In this document: piece by piece, positions 20,025 to 31,377 of the stretch | How positions within the stretch are numbered: position 1 is the stretch's first letter | How the letters are laid out: every line of letters begins with the position of its first letter | Assembly (NCBI RefSeq): GCF_947172395.1 | Contig: NC_069106.1 | Location: 1,302,001 to 1,366,000 of the forward strand | Length of the DNA stretch: 64,000 bases | Reading direction: 5' to 3' | Source of the DNA: Bicyclus anynana | Lineage: Eukaryota; Arthropoda; Insecta; Lepidoptera; Nymphalidae | Program-made: the position numbers and the translations under genes | The notes under the pieces: generated by a model | Told to the model about the DNA's origin: nothing | The model's database searches: none | The model's input: only the letters and a program-made list of their open reading frames with translations

Positions 20025-20214
20025 TCTATGCTAATAATATAAAGAGGTAAAGTTCGTGTGGTTGTAGGAGGTAATCTCTGGATCTACTGGACCGATTTGG
20101 AAAATTGTTTTACCAATAGAAAGCTACGTTATTTGCGAGTGTCATAGGCTATGTTTGATCCCCATATTCACACGGGAATGGGAACTACGTAAATGAAAGC
20201 GCCGGGCGTCATAT
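20025..20214 (+). mobile_element. Hel-A2, worn 3' end
   Basis: TCTATGCTAATAATATAAAG start, GGTAATCTCTGGATCTACTG inside, end altered to GGGCGTCATATAG. Confidence 0.68.
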
Positions 20215-20624
20215 AGCGGAATTTTTGCATCTTTTAGAAATTTTGTATTATCTCCGAAACTATTTAAGTAATTAGCATACTGTAAAGGGCAAATCTTATC
20301 TCCATAATATCCTTGTGATTATTAAATAATTTATAATAATAAGGATTAAAGTTTAGTTGTATAAATAATGACGTAAACCTAAGTATATAAAATTAATAAT
20401 TTTTAAAACACAAAAGGTACTATATCTACTAATATATAGAAGATAGATATATGGTTTCGCGGACTTTTTTGTAGAACTTTTAAAGATACATAAAGTCTCC
20501 ATACATTAATTTCAATTTTACACAATAGTTAAGGCAGCGCATGCGAATAAGTCTGTTTAAGAGGATTTTCAGTCCGACCTGTATGACAAAAACTGTGATA
20601 ACTCGGCTAATATATATGATACCA
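20215..20624. other. unassigned interval
   Basis: AT-rich, nothing recognised. Confidence 0.4.
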
Positions 20625-20803
20625 ATATAAAATATATAGCCTATAGCACTCCCCGATAATGTAGCATTCTATTGGTGAAAGAATTTTTAAAATCGGACCA
20701 GTAGTTCCGAAGATTACCCCATTTAAAAAATTTGACAAACTTACAAACTTACAAACTTTACCTCTTTATAATATATAATATATAATATAATATTAGTATA
20801 GAT
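20625..20803 (-). mobile_element. Hel-A2 5' part
   Basis: Reversed, ending CCTCTTTATAATATATAATA...ATTAGTATAGAT with a small ATATA expansion at the 5' end. Confidence 0.65.
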
Positions 20804-20923
20804 ATACCTTCCTCGTCAAATAGGCTATCTAATACTGAAAGAATTTTTCAAATCGGAACAGTAGTTTCTGAGATTAGCGCGTTCAGTCAAACAAACTCTT
20901 CAGCTTTATAATATTAGTATAGA
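20804..20923 (-). mobile_element. Hel-A 5' part
   Basis: Reversed; TC end at 20922-20923; head-to-tail behind the preceding Helitron. Confidence 0.7.
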
Positions 20924-20939
20924 ATATTGAAAATTAAAA

Positions 20940-21064
20940 TACCGTTTCAAACAAAAAAAGAATTTTTAAAATCGGTCCAGGCGTCTTTGAGTAATCGGTG
21001 TACATACATAAAAAAAAATACCGACCGAATTGAGATCCTCCTCCTTTTTTAAGTCGGTTAAAAA
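20940..21064 (-). repeat. Rep-G-related fragment
   Basis: Ends GAGATCCTCCTCCTTTTTTA followed by AGTCGGTT, the same terminus as at 41635-41655. Includes AATCGGTCCAGGCGTCTTTG. Confidence 0.55.
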
Positions 21065-21111
21065 AAACGAGAACAGAGTCGCTAGGTTCTGCTAGTAATT
21101 CCATATCAAGC

Positions 21112-21312
21112 TTAATTAGAAGCCATGTCATCGTAATATATACAGCCATAATAATCGTATATTTTAATGAATTCCCCACTAGAATCAGTAGCTTTGAAGT
21201 CTGCGGAAAATTGACTAATAATATATGAAAGCTGCGCCACAAAGCCCTCAATAATTTCCAGTGTGCTCAACAATTTCCGAACGAAACGCTTTCCTACAAA
21301 TATAATTAACAC
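21112..21312 (-). other. coding-like open frame, unidentified
   Basis: 66 codons with mixed, protein-like composition (RKLLSTLEIIEGFVAQLSYI...SSGEFIKIYDYYG...MASN, stop), outside any repeat I recognise. A TTTGTAG just upstream on the minus strand could be a splice acceptor, so this might be a terminal exon or a relic. I recognise no family. Chance is a real alternative at this length. Confidence 0.2.
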
Positions 21313-21392
21313 CTCATGAAAGGGAAATTGTAGGTCGGGAGCGCTTGGATGATTTTGCGTAGTTACTTGTGCGCTATTTTATTTATGACGAA

Positions 21393-21717
21393 AGTGTTTT
21401 TCAAACAGCATGGGTACGATGACAGTTGCCTTATTATGTAAGAAGAAAGAAGAAAAAAATTAAGTAAATTTATTCATATCTAAAAGTTACAGACAGTCAA
21501 TAAATACCCTATCCTTATGACAACATGTCCGTCTGTAACTTTTAAAAAGAAAATGTGTACAGCTCAGCATATGCCTTGCACTACATACAAGCATAATACA
21601 CAGCGCTGATTTTCAGCTGAGACGCTGATCTGATGTAATACGTTATCATTGTGAATCGCGGCAAACTTTTAAGAATAAAACGAACTGTCACCGTACCCAT
21701 GCCACCTGAAAAGCACT
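21393..21717. mobile_element. TIR element, about 325 bp
   Basis: Inverted ends of about 35 bp: AGTGTTTTTCAAACAGCATG...GGTACGATGACAGTT at left, reversed right end AGTGCTTTTCAGGTGGCATG...GGTACGGTGACAGTT. No protein. A second internal inverted pair (AAAAGTTACAGAC / GTCTGTAACTTTT) lies at 21482-21546. Confidence 0.65.
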
Positions 21718-21727
21718 ATAGTGGATG

Positions 21728-21830
21728 CGTCATGTAGTTCCCGTTACTGTGTTAATATGGGGATAAAATATAGCAAATGTAGTCGCTGATAATGTAGCAT
21801 TGAAACGGTGAAAGTGGAGAAGAATAACCC
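21728..21830 (-). mobile_element. Hel-A2 fragment
   Basis: Reversed scrap with TAGTTCCCGTTACTGTGTTA and GCTGATAATGTAGCATTG. Confidence 0.5.
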
Positions 21831-22265
21831 AATGTCTGCAAATATACTCGAGCTCTCAAATGAAAGCGCACTGAAAGAGAATATTGATGATTTAATCGAG
21901 GGTGTAATTAATAATTTCATGACATTCGGGGGTTTTTCAAAATTTTAAATTTTATGTTATCATCTATCTTTGGTCAACTTATCATCTACTCTTCTTACAC
22001 ACATAACATCTTAAACACTCTTCCACAATCTCTTTTTTTCAATTTAACATAAAATACATTGTAATACTAGCAAACTATCGTGACTTTGTTAACTCTAACG
22101 TCAAACAATAGACCTTCATTTAAAATATTTATAAATTTTCATTTTGTCTGTCTGCTGCACCAAATATGTCTATCTATTTTACAAAATGACTAATTGTAAA
22201 ATATAAAAAAATAAACTAAACTTTATTTAAAGAAAGAAAATAAAAATATATTATTACCTTTATTA
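21831..22265. other. unassigned interval
   Basis: Nothing recognised. Confidence 0.35.
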
Positions 22266-22448
22266 TAGTCTAGCAAGTTCGATGATGACACTCCTATGAT
22301 ATGCGGGCGACTAGGGGAAAGACTGCGCAGGTGTGAAATTGTGCGAGCGGGCAAGAGAGGCACGTCAGTCGTAGGTTTTTTATTCGTCGCTACACGCCCC
22401 CCCGCCCGCTTCCACATCGGGTGTGTTACGAACGAAGTTGCCAAGCTA
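22266..22448. mobile_element. MITE-2 copy 1
   Basis: Inverted ends TAGTCTAGCAAGTTCGATGA / (reversed right) TAGCTTGGCAACTTCGTTCG, flanked by TA on both sides, as for Tc1/mariner-type elements. Copies at 39999 and 53943. The minus-strand frame NKKPTTDVPLLPARTISHL recurs in all three because the DNA is repeated. Confidence 0.75.
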
Positions 22449-24227
22449 TAGTGAAGGTTAAAAACTACAGCATAGAAATCTCCCACCATCTCCTAGCCTG
22501 TAATTAACACCTCAAACCGTGAAAGAGAAATGACGCGTATGTTTTATCGAGTTCTCATTTTAATAGAGTTAACACGTTACACGAATTCGTAGACTGAATT
22601 TGATAAATTGACTTTGATGTATTCAGCAGATTTGATGTTCGTTAGCTTTACGAATGTGGAATATTTAGTTTCATAGAATATACCGTTTCAAACTTTGAAG
22701 GCCTAACGATAAATGGGCAGCCCCTGCATTCTGTAAAGTTACAGCGTTTGCAGTGCTCATTTCCATGGCAACTTCGTTGTACGTGACATTTTATTTTTGG
22801 CATCATAGAAATAAAGTTCAAATTCTAATAAAACTTGTAATAGGCGAATATTACATCGACGAGTAAAAAATAGCGGAATCACACCCCAGGACTCATTACC
22901 GTGAGGTCGTGGTTGTATCGGTACGGTGTCGTATTTATTTAAACTGTTAAACTTGAATTAATACGACTGTTAAACTTAAATTAATACGACACAGGCTTAG
23001 CACCGCCTTTAAACTGATCAGTATTTCCCTTTGTCATCATGTCAGGATTCCATCATCAGATCCTGACATGATGACAACCTAGAAAGTACCAACCTGGACC
23101 ATATAGAAAGTATACGCTTTCAAACAAAAAAAATAATTTTCCAAATCTTACATAAAACTTACATAAAAAAAGATTCCTACAATAAAAAGGCATATAATGA
23201 TATAATAGTTTTAGTTTTTATACTTTGTTTGTATAATTTGAAGGCACAGTCGCGAAACAGTATACTTCTTGAAACGCCCTTTCTCTTCTTGACCTATATT
23301 GCATCAGCCATAACACTTCAGTACTATTAAGTTGCCCTTCCATCAAAAGCAACTAAAGCTATGTCAAGCTAACTAAAGATGCGGGTAAGATATCGCAAAC
23401 CACATTGGTCCAAACGATTTACGTTGAAAATATCTTGTTGGAATGCTTATAAAAAAAATAAAATGGTCATGTTTATCATTGAACTAATAAGCCTAGTTCA
23501 GACTACTTTAGCATTTCAGTCTAGTAGCGTACTAAACTATTTGTACATTAGTACATTTGTACATTAGTTTCTAAGTGTTATTATAAGTTATTGTTTATTT
23601 TTGTTTTTAATGTACAATAAAGTATATTTCTTCTTTCTTCTTCTTCTTCTAAACTACTTGCTAACTAAAAATCGTTCGCACTTTGTTCAAGTACAGGTCA
23701 CAAGTGAGTGGTTGTTTGCAATATAAACAACTTACAACACAATAAAGTAAATATATTGATTAAGCTAATCACAATGGTTGAAATTGTTTGTTATGGTATT
23801 CTGTGTACTTAAAATTCCTTAAACTCATGGTCTAAATATTTTGTAACAAATAACATAGTTCTTTTTTCGCTCCAGCGAAGCGTCGTTTTATGATTTTATG
23901 CGCAACTAATGAACTTGGCTAATTCGTCATACTCGGAATTGTAGTGAACCAGTAAACATGGACGCGTGGTAAGAGGCGCTACTCGCCCATTAAAATATAG
24001 AAAAATGGATTGACTCGACTAAACTATTTACTAACAAACTCGACTAACTTTTTGGTGTTCAGACACGTTTAGCAGCTAAATTTTACGCTACTCGACTAAA
24101 CTATTAAACTAGTCCGAACAAGCCTTTAGTGTTGTGCACAATGAAATATTAATTATTTATTGTGATCAACCGCAAAGTATCGCCTGCTTTTACTTAACCA
24201 ATAAACGGAAAGTTTTAAAGTCAAACT
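22449..24227. other. long unassigned interval
   Basis: Contains a hairpin (23032-23076), an AATAAAG followed by a TTCTTCTTTCTTC run at 23618-23650 (LINE-tail-like), and repeated CGACTAAACTATT motifs at 24018-24110. No convincing gene. Confidence 0.4.
23032..23076. other. 45-nt hairpin, 17-bp perfect stem
   Basis: TGTCATCATGTCAGGAT - 11 nt - ATCCTGACATGATGACA. Related sequence (TCATCATGTCAAGATCTGAT) near 56535 suggests that it lies in a dispersed repeat. Confidence 0.8.
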
Positions 24228-24235
24228 AATAAAAC

Positions 24236-24531
24236 CTCAGACCAAATACCTTAGGACCTGCCTCACTAGACGTTACCCCTCTGTCAAAAGTATGTGATCA
24301 TGATCTAACTCGTTTATAAAAACTGCGTCTATAGAATCGATGTTCCATTAAGTTAAAATTACATGTGTGTGCATTACGATTTAAATTTATAGTTGTGCGT
24401 AGTATAACGACGCAAAATATATTTATTGGTGTTAAATATTAAGTACATTTTCGATGTGTCATCGAAAAAAACGACTCACAATTTTGTTGGTTTTTTTAGT
24501 GCGATACAAGTTCAAAGGTAATTGGTCTGAG
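24236..24531. mobile_element. MITE-1 copy 2
   Basis: 296 bp, ends CTCAGACCAAATA / TAATTGGTCTGAG; flanks AATAAAAC and AATACAAC agree at 7 of 8. Inner left block (GGACCTGCCTCACTAGACGT...TCTGTCAAA) matches the reversed right block of copy 1 and the left of copy 3. Confidence 0.78.
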
Positions 24532-24539
24532 AATACAAC

Positions 24540-25056
24540 GGATTTCAAGGTCGAGTGCTTCGAAAAGTCCAAGTTTTTTTATTTGACATAGCTTAGCATC
24601 GTATCATCTAAGTACTGGAAAGGCATCCTTACATGTTTGTTATAAGTTTACAAGATCGTGTAAATGCTCGCAACGGGCTATTTTCTTCTTATTTAAAGTT
24701 TTTGAAACCAAAAGGTTTATTTTTTAACAATTAAAAGCAAACTATATTTTGAAATTAATATTTTTTTTTATTATGTTAGTAGATTATGTATTAAATACAA
24801 AAAATCATTCAGTAGGTCCTAATGGTACCAGTAATTTCTTCAAATCAGAATATTGATCAGATGAAAACTAAAACACTTGGGCATCACAAAATCAAATATT
24901 ACCCACCAACTTGCGTTGGAATAGCGTGGTGATTCTTAAGTCCATATACACCTAGAGAGGCTGGCACTGTAGTAAGTCTGTAGTAAGTAAGCTGATAATG
25001 ATTAAATGTCCTAACTTTGGACTCGAATCTTGGAACTTTCTTTTCCGTCTGCATTA
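24540..25056. other. unassigned interval
   Basis: Nothing recognised. Confidence 0.35.
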
Positions 25057-25065
25057 GTTTACTAT

Positions 25066-25367
25066 GCTATGAAGCCGTGATAGCCCAGTGGATATGACCT
25101 CTGCCTCCAATTCCGGAGGTTGTGGGTTCGAATCCGGCCCGGGGATGCACCTCCAACTTTTCAGTTTTAGTGTTTCAAACGGTGAAGGAAAACATCGTAA
25201 GGAAACCTGCATAACAGAGAATTATCTTAATTCTCTGCGTGTGTGAAGTCTGTTAATCCGCATTGGGCCAGCGTGGTGGACTATTGGCCTAACCCCTCTC
25301 ATTCTGAGAGGAGACTCGAGCTCAGCAGTGAGCAGAATATGGGTTGATAATGAATGAAATGAATGAA
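25066..25367 (+). mobile_element. SINE-2, complete, with target duplication
   Basis: Flanked by GTTTACTAT (25057-25065, 25368-25376). Tail is GATAATGAATGAAATGAATGAA rather than plain (GAT)n. Confidence 0.92.
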
Positions 25368-25376
25368 GTTTACTAT

Positions 25377-27064
25377 CTCAACAAACTGTTTATATCTATG
25401 TTATAAAAGTAGGTACATATACATTCGTTCTAGTTAGGTATATCACAAAAAGTTCAGGCAAAAACTTTACTAATATAAGTTTCAAGATCATCCAAGTATT
25501 ATGATTGGATGAAAGTATGTCGAAGAAAGAAAGGGCGAGGTGAAATGTTTAACAAGTATTGGGTATTTGGCGACTGTAATATCTGAATGTTAATAATTAA
25601 TTACAGTACGCATGATGACAGTTTATAATTATTAATTTTATACAGGGTGCTGAAGAATATTTCCCATAATTCTGGGGTTTATATTGTTTACTGAAAATTA
25701 ATTAATAGCACAGGAAATCCAGAAAAAATCGTACAAGATTTGTAAAAGAATTACATGACTCGAGATGTTTTAAACATCGCTAGGGAGCAACCCAACAAGC
25801 TTAACTTAAGTAGGTACATCAACCGCCCCCCCCCCCCCCCCCCGCCCTTGGGTGGGTCAGAATTTCAAAAAGATTTTGGATTGCATTTTTCTCCTAAAGT
25901 ATGAGTATTAAACTTTAAGTATTCTCATCAATACAATTCATATCATTGAGATACTACGATTTTAAATACGAAAGGTAGATGGCGCTGAAGTTGCTTGAAA
26001 TGTGTTTTTTCAGCATTTAGTGTGTAAAAACTTATTTTAAAACTAAATTATAAATGTGAAAGTTGTTCCTCTCGAAAAAACCTTCAATATTTATTTATTT
26101 AATGCTAACAGAATTGAGATTTTAAAATTACTATGAAAACTCAAAAAAAATGTAACAAATCAAAAAATTTAGGTAGCTTACACTGTAGAAGTTGAATAAT
26201 AAATAATAAAAGCTAATTTATAAAAAAAACTGCTGTAAAAAAGTATAATATCAGTAAAAACGTTATTAAAGTTTTCTATAGAGCTCTTTTATAGCATGTA
26301 GTTTGCATTACAACCATTACAGAGCTGTAATGGACTTTTAACTTGAATTCGTTGGCTTTTATGTGACTCTAATTTTTATTTTTTATTTGGAGAGTTTCAT
26401 AATTTGTTTTATACTCTCTTAACATACTCGTAAAGCTCAAATAAGTTAATACTAGATGTACTAGACACGCAGTCGCGTGTCGAGCCAAATTCGAAAATAA
26501 AAACGAGTGACTCGGCGATAAGATACGAGTATACTGGAACCTTTAAAATGGAAATTTACAGGCACTATTGATCTTAATAACTCGAAATTTATTTTAAACA
26601 CATACAATTTAGTTATTTGTTATTTCATCTAATTAGCATAGCTCGTAGAATCCCAAATTTATTATTATGGTGTACTATCAAATAGCTATTATGCTAGACA
26701 CAAACGGTCAATTATTCTCACGTTTTGTAGCACCCACGACTATAATTGATCGTGTGTTGGTCACTGCGCACATGACGGCTCGATTTGACGCAAAAAATAT
26801 ATTTGATTAACATTTAAAAATCTTAGTTTTTATACTGGTTTACCTATAGAAAGATCAAAATGTTTACCCACTCCTAGATAACCTAGAGAGTTAAAATTTT
26901 GTATCCAGCTAGGTAATTTAGTGCATTTTGATGAAAAATCCGAAAACAGTGAATTTAATTGATTTTATTTTTACCTAAACCATAGTTTTCTAAGAACTTA
27001 ATGTGAAATCTCTGGAACGGCGAACCGATTTAATGGGACTTTCAAAAAACTATATAGAAAGTTA
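25377..27064. other. long unassigned interval with C18
   Basis: 25645 starts TACAGGGTGCTGAAGAATAT, reminiscent of TACAGGGTG-type transposon ends. 25826-25843 is an 18-base C run. 26990-27060 resembles a LINE or Helitron tail. No gene. Confidence 0.4.
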
Positions 27065-27285
27065 CTGAGCAAGACACGAATATCTTAGCATTCCATGGAT
27101 TTGGATGGATCCGAGTCCATCGCGCGGTTGAGAGAAAAACACCAAGCAAAGTCCAGGACTTGTGACTACTGGATGTAGGGTTAAGGAATTCCTTGACGAT
27201 CGATCAACACTCCCCTTCTGCTCGTGTTGTTCTCCCTGCCTGTCCAAATTTGGAAGATCCTATTAGAACAGCTTATATATAAACT
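27065..27285 (-). mobile_element. LINE-C 3' end
   Basis: Reversed 3' terminal part shared with 31378 and 58969: TCTTAGCATTCCATGGAT...CCAGGACTTGTGACTACTGG...CCTTGACGATCGATCAACAC. Coding trace: REBNNTS-type residues (GRENNTSR) at about 27220. Confidence 0.65.
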
Positions 27286-27289
27286 ACTT

Positions 27290-27368
27290 GTTATCGCGAA
27301 AAAATCCATGGTTCCCGCGGAATTCGCAAAAAACTGAATTTCACGGGGAAGTCGCGGGCATTTGCTAG
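27290..27368 (+). mobile_element. Hel-B 3' end
   Basis: AAAATCCATGGTTCCCGCGG to GGCATTTGCTAG before T; 5' part missing. Confidence 0.65.
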
Positions 27369-27490
27369 TCATAAAGAAACTCTTGATTCAGTTAGTCGCG
27401 AAGTGTCATTGCTGTCATTTATTCGATGTCGTTCTAAAATCGCTGTTCGCTGAAACTTTCTTTCCGAACGCGCCAACTTTAATATGACGC

Positions 27491-27800
27491 AGTTAGAGTC
27501 GTTCTGAACCATACCGCCGCCATTAGAGTCGCTGCTACGTTGGGCCATTGGATAATTCGCGACAAGCAAAGAAAGATTTTTTTTTATTCATTACAAACTA
27601 GCCCTTGACTACAATCTCACCTGATAGTTATTGATGATGCAATCTAAGAACTTAAATAGGATGTAGTTAGAGTCGTTCTGAACCATACCGCCGCCATTAA
27701 AGTCGCTGCTACGTTGGGCCATTGGATAATTCGCGACAAGCAAAGAAAGATTTTTTTTTTATTCATTACAAACTAGCCCTTGACTACAATCTCACCTGAT
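27491..27800 (+). repeat. 174-bp tandem duplication including part of a SINE-1
   Basis: Unit AGTTAGAGTCGTTCTGAACC...ATTACAAACTAGCCCTTGAC appears at 27491 and again at 27665 with only a couple of differences. Each unit holds unique-looking DNA plus the tail end of a reversed SINE-1, so the duplication followed the SINE insertion. Confidence 0.88.
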
Positions 27801-27952
27801 GTTAGGAGGAGGATGAAAATCCACACCCTTTAAGGTTTCTACACAGCACCGTACCGGAACGCTAAATCGTTTGATGGTACGTCTTTGTCGGCAGGGTGGT
27901 AATAGCCGTAGCCTCCCACCAGCCAGACCTGGACAAATTAAGAAAAACTCAA
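27751..27952 (-). mobile_element. SINE-1, head truncated
   Basis: Continuation of the second duplicated unit; tail deletion of about 40 bp after CACCTGATG; the tRNA-like head is lost. Confidence 0.8.
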
Positions 27953-28007
27953 TCATAGACTACAGTCCCTTCAATAAAAATTACTTGTGAAATGAACCAA
28001 CGCTTAG

Positions 28008-28461
28008 AAGGCTGTTACTATATAAGAAAATAACTCTAGGTACTATGCCGTCATTTCTGAGCGGTACAGTGGTGAGTACGCGAGTGAATGGAATTTCTCA
28101 AATACAAATGATGAATTACGACTAATTATTAATGTACGGCTTTGTTATAGTGTTAAAGATGATTAAAAATAAATGTCGAAAATCCTAGTGCCGTACTAAA
28201 ATGGTGGTGCTGGAAGTCAGAACCAATGTTAATTCGTCGACAACTGCAGGAGCAAAATAGGTCATTTATTACTGTAGACATTTGTGCAATTCCTTTTATA
28301 CACATATACAGATACTTTGCCCGTAAACGCCGTACATATTTCCAGCGCAGAAGTCAAAAGATAAGGGTCGCAAGCCTTACACTTCACTCGCGTATTCTCC
28401 TGTGCAGCTCAGAAATGACGGCATAGTGCTCAGAGTTATTTTCTGATATAGTAACAGTCTT
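28008..28461. mobile_element. TIR element with about 75-bp arms
   Basis: Left arm GCTGTTACTATATAAGAAAA...ACTATGCCGTCATTTCTGAG...TACGCGAGTGAA; right arm is its reverse complement with about 10 differences. The 300-bp interior has a 66-codon frame of no known family. Class unknown. Confidence 0.75.
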
Positions 28462-28469
28462 TTTAACAA

Positions 28470-28588
28470 AATTCTCAGATGCGCAGATTTCCTCACGATG
28501 TTTTCCTTCACTGTTTGAGAAACGTGATATTTAATTTATTAAAATGAATATTGCTGCAAAGTTGGAGGTGGATGCCCCGGACCGGAAA
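28470..28588 (-). mobile_element. SINE-2 body fragment
   Basis: Reversed; stops at CCCCGGACCGGA, just before the B box. Confidence 0.75.
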
Positions 28589-29008
28589 AGTATAAAATTT
28601 ATGTAGGTAAAAATTATAATTTGTTTTTAATCTAGTAGATTGTCTAAATCTAAAAAAAATGTCAACTAGCAAAATGTTAACACGCACCGCTGTTTTTGTC
28701 GCCCGTTCCCGTGGCCACAACTTTAAGTTACTAAGGTTATTTTCTTTCCCGTTACACGCCATTGTCGCCGTATGGCGGTTTTATGGGACGTTCTTTAACA
28801 TTTATGTGTTTGCTTGATGTCATTTTGGGGTTAAGTGTCTAACGTCTTTTTGAGATAACCACGTATTATCTGTTTATTTATATTTTATACTTTTGACTTC
28901 TTTGCTACAGCAAACCTACCATCAAATACGTATTGACTGATTTGGACGATTTCTTCTGCCAAAATCTTTTTAGTTTGTATAGTTACCATAGAAGCTAAAG
29001 CTACGAAC
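28589..29008. other. unassigned interval
   Basis: Nothing recognised. Confidence 0.35.
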
Positions 29009-29273
29009 TGCGACCGCGTCCTGGGTTTGATCCTCGGTTTGATGATTGAGGTTTTCTTAATTGGTCCACGTCTGGCTGGTGGGCTTCCATCCTATCGGTA
29101 AAGGCGTTCTGCCAAGTGATTTAGCGTTCCGGTACGATGTCGTGTAGAAACCGAAAGGGGTGTGAATTTTTCATCCTTCTGCTAACAAGTTGCCTCCATC
29201 TTAGAATGCATCATCAATTACCATCAGGTGAGATTGTACTTAAAGGCTAACTTGTAAAGAATAAAAAAAAAAC
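29009..29273 (+). mobile_element. SINE-1, 5' truncated
   Basis: Starts just before the B box (GGGTTTGATCC), then normal body and A-rich tail. Confidence 0.85.
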
Positions 29274-29365
29274 TCAATTATGTTGGTAGGTACATAATAA
29301 TATTTTGAGTTCTTTTCTGAGGTACAATGAATTGAAAAAGAGTCTGTAAAAAAAAAACTAATTTA

Positions 29366-29602
29366 GAGACGTGGCGGAGGCAGGGCACATAGTTCAAAGA
29401 GTCCATGCTCATTGTAGTCCCAAAGTGCTGGAATGGCTACTCCGCAAAGCGCAGTGTTGGTCGGCCCACCAGGTAGACTGAGGACATCAAGCGGGTTGCA
29501 TGGAACCGCTGGATGCTGGCGGCTCGAGACCTGTTTGGAAGTCCATGCAAAAGGCCTATGTCCAGCAGTGGACATCCATCGGCTGATAATGATGAATAAT
29601 GA
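29366..29602 (+). mobile_element. LINE-A 3' end
   Basis: Worn coding end (GGGCACATAGTTC...AAAGTGCTGGAATGGC...AGGTAGACTGAGGACATCAA) and tail CATCGGCTGATAATGATGAA. Confidence 0.8.
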
Positions 29603-29637
29603 AATTAGAACATTACGATAAATATTTTTATTAATTA

Positions 29638-29983
29638 CTAGCGGACGCCCGCGACTTCGTCCGCGTGAAACTCGATGTAATCCTCCAACTACCCTTACCC
29701 TACCCCTACCCTACCTCTACCCTACGTTGAAATTTTTCCTGAATTTTCTTTGCTATAAACCTCACGGAGCCCGATACCTTTTCAACGAATGCAAAACGTG
29801 GAAATCGGTTCGTGCGTTCTGGAGTTATAGCGTCAGGAAGGAAAACCCGACTTTTTTTTTAAAGTATCCTTTGTCCTTTTCCTGGCTCTAAACTACCTCC
29901 CGGCCAATTTTCAGCTAAATCGGTTCAGTCGCTCTTGAGTTATAAGTGGAGTAACTAACACGACTTTCTTTTATATATATAGA
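29638..29983 (-). mobile_element. Hel-D, complete, short tract
   Basis: CTAG end at 29638-29641, 3' hairpin GCGGAC/GTCCGC, tract of only about 35 bp (CCCTACCCCTACCCTACC), TCTATATATATAAAAGAAAG start on the minus strand. Probably closest to the unexpanded state. Confidence 0.75.
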
Positions 29984-30552
29984 TTATTAATTATTAATTA
30001 TTATTAAGTTTACATAATTTGTAATAAGTAGAGATGAAGCAATTTACCATCAACTTTATATAAACGCAATCTCAAAATTCATTTTTGCAGAAAATCCCTT
30101 TTTTTTTGTAACTTTATGAAAGTTTCCCCCCAAATAAAGGTTTTACAAAAGGAAAATTTGCGGAAAATTTTCACTTTCAGTACAATCAGAAAGTCGTCAT
30201 TACCAATTTTCATTTGAACGGTAACCCACGTAATGCAATTTTCTCTGTTACAGGTAACGATCAAAGGCTGTATCCATTACGAGCGAATTACGAGCAAATT
30301 ACGAGGTAACCGAGTTACTGACAATCGAACAATGGTCGTTACTGGGCTAAAGGGTCGTCCTTAGGAAATTAAATCTCTCAGGTTTCCAGACGATTTTACA
30401 TTTTAATGTGGACCCTTTGTTACACCGAAATGTAACTATAGAATATAAAAAATAAAAATTCAACTTTTCCTAGAGATGCTTTTCACGCTTAGCACACGTC
30501 GATGACAACTATGTTTTTAAATTATCATAAGTGTTTTTCAGATTAATCTATG
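29984..30552. other. unassigned interval
   Basis: Has GAGCGAATTACGAGCAAATTACGAGG micro-repeats at 30280-30305; otherwise nothing recognised. Confidence 0.35.
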
Positions 30553-30938
30553 TCTATACTTAAAATAAATCTGTAGAGGTCAATTCTTTACACGAAATAT
30601 GGTTCCAAAATAACTATCAGCGAATGATTAGTGATCGATACTGATGCCAAAAATGCAATCTGTAAAATTTTTGTCTGTCTGTATGTTCTTTATAGAAAAA
30701 AAACTACTCGACGGATTTTAACGAAACTTGGTACAATTATTCTTCATACTCCTGGGAAGGTTATAGTATACTTTTCATCACGCTATAATCAATAAGAGCA
30801 GAGCAGTGAAGGGAAATGTTGGGGAAACGGGAGAAGTTACTCCATTTTTACAGCGATACATCCGTATAATCCAGCCATTACAGTTAATGGCTGGATTAAA
30901 GAGGTCTAAGGGCAGACGAAGTCGTGGGCGTCCGCTAG
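30553..30938 (+). mobile_element. Hel-C, complete
   Basis: TCTATACTTAAAATAAATCT start, GGGCGTCCGCTAG end before T. Contains a short inverted pair AATCCAGCCATTA / TTAATGGCTGGATT at 30870-30897. Confidence 0.75.
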
Positions 30939-31038
30939 TTTATTATAAAACACTAAAACTCACGTGACATGACGTCGGAGCTGATTCTTGCTTGTGCTAA
31001 GCTTGCCACGTGATTTTAGCAGTGTTTTATAATAAACT
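30937..31038. other. 102-bp palindromic element
   Basis: AGTTTATTATAAAACACTAA...ACTCACGTG at left pairs with CACGTGATTTTAGCAGTGTT...TTATAATAAACT at right: about 28 bp arms, 40-bp loop. It abuts the Hel-C 3' end. Confidence 0.75.
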
Positions 31039-31197
31039 GGCATCTTTATTGGGAACCAATTTTAGACTAAATATAAAATATCGTTTACTTTGACCAGATG
31101 GGACGCAAAAGATTGTGATATACAAACAAACGTAGACAAAAATCGCGTCGTTCTATGCTGCACCGTATTCTAAAAGAAACGTACGGTGATAGTTGTA

Positions 31198-31342
31198 TGC
31201 TGGCCCAATGAGGATTGACAGACTTCACACACTCTGAGAATTAATTAACTGAAAGTTGGAGGTAGATGATCCTGACCAGATTCAAAGCTGTGCTCTTCAA
31301 ATCGTAAGCAGAGGTCAAATCCACTGGATTATCACAGCTCTC
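31198..31342 (-). mobile_element. SINE-2, internally deleted
   Basis: Reversed; the piece between AATTAACTGAAAGTTGG and the tail core is shortened; head recognisable but worn. Confidence 0.7.
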
Positions 31343-31377
31343 CTAAGACCTTACTTCACAAGATCAAAATAATCAAG

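Noticed and set aside
25826..25843. C18 as a functional motif
   Set aside because: Homopolymer, prone to sequencing error; no associated structure seen.
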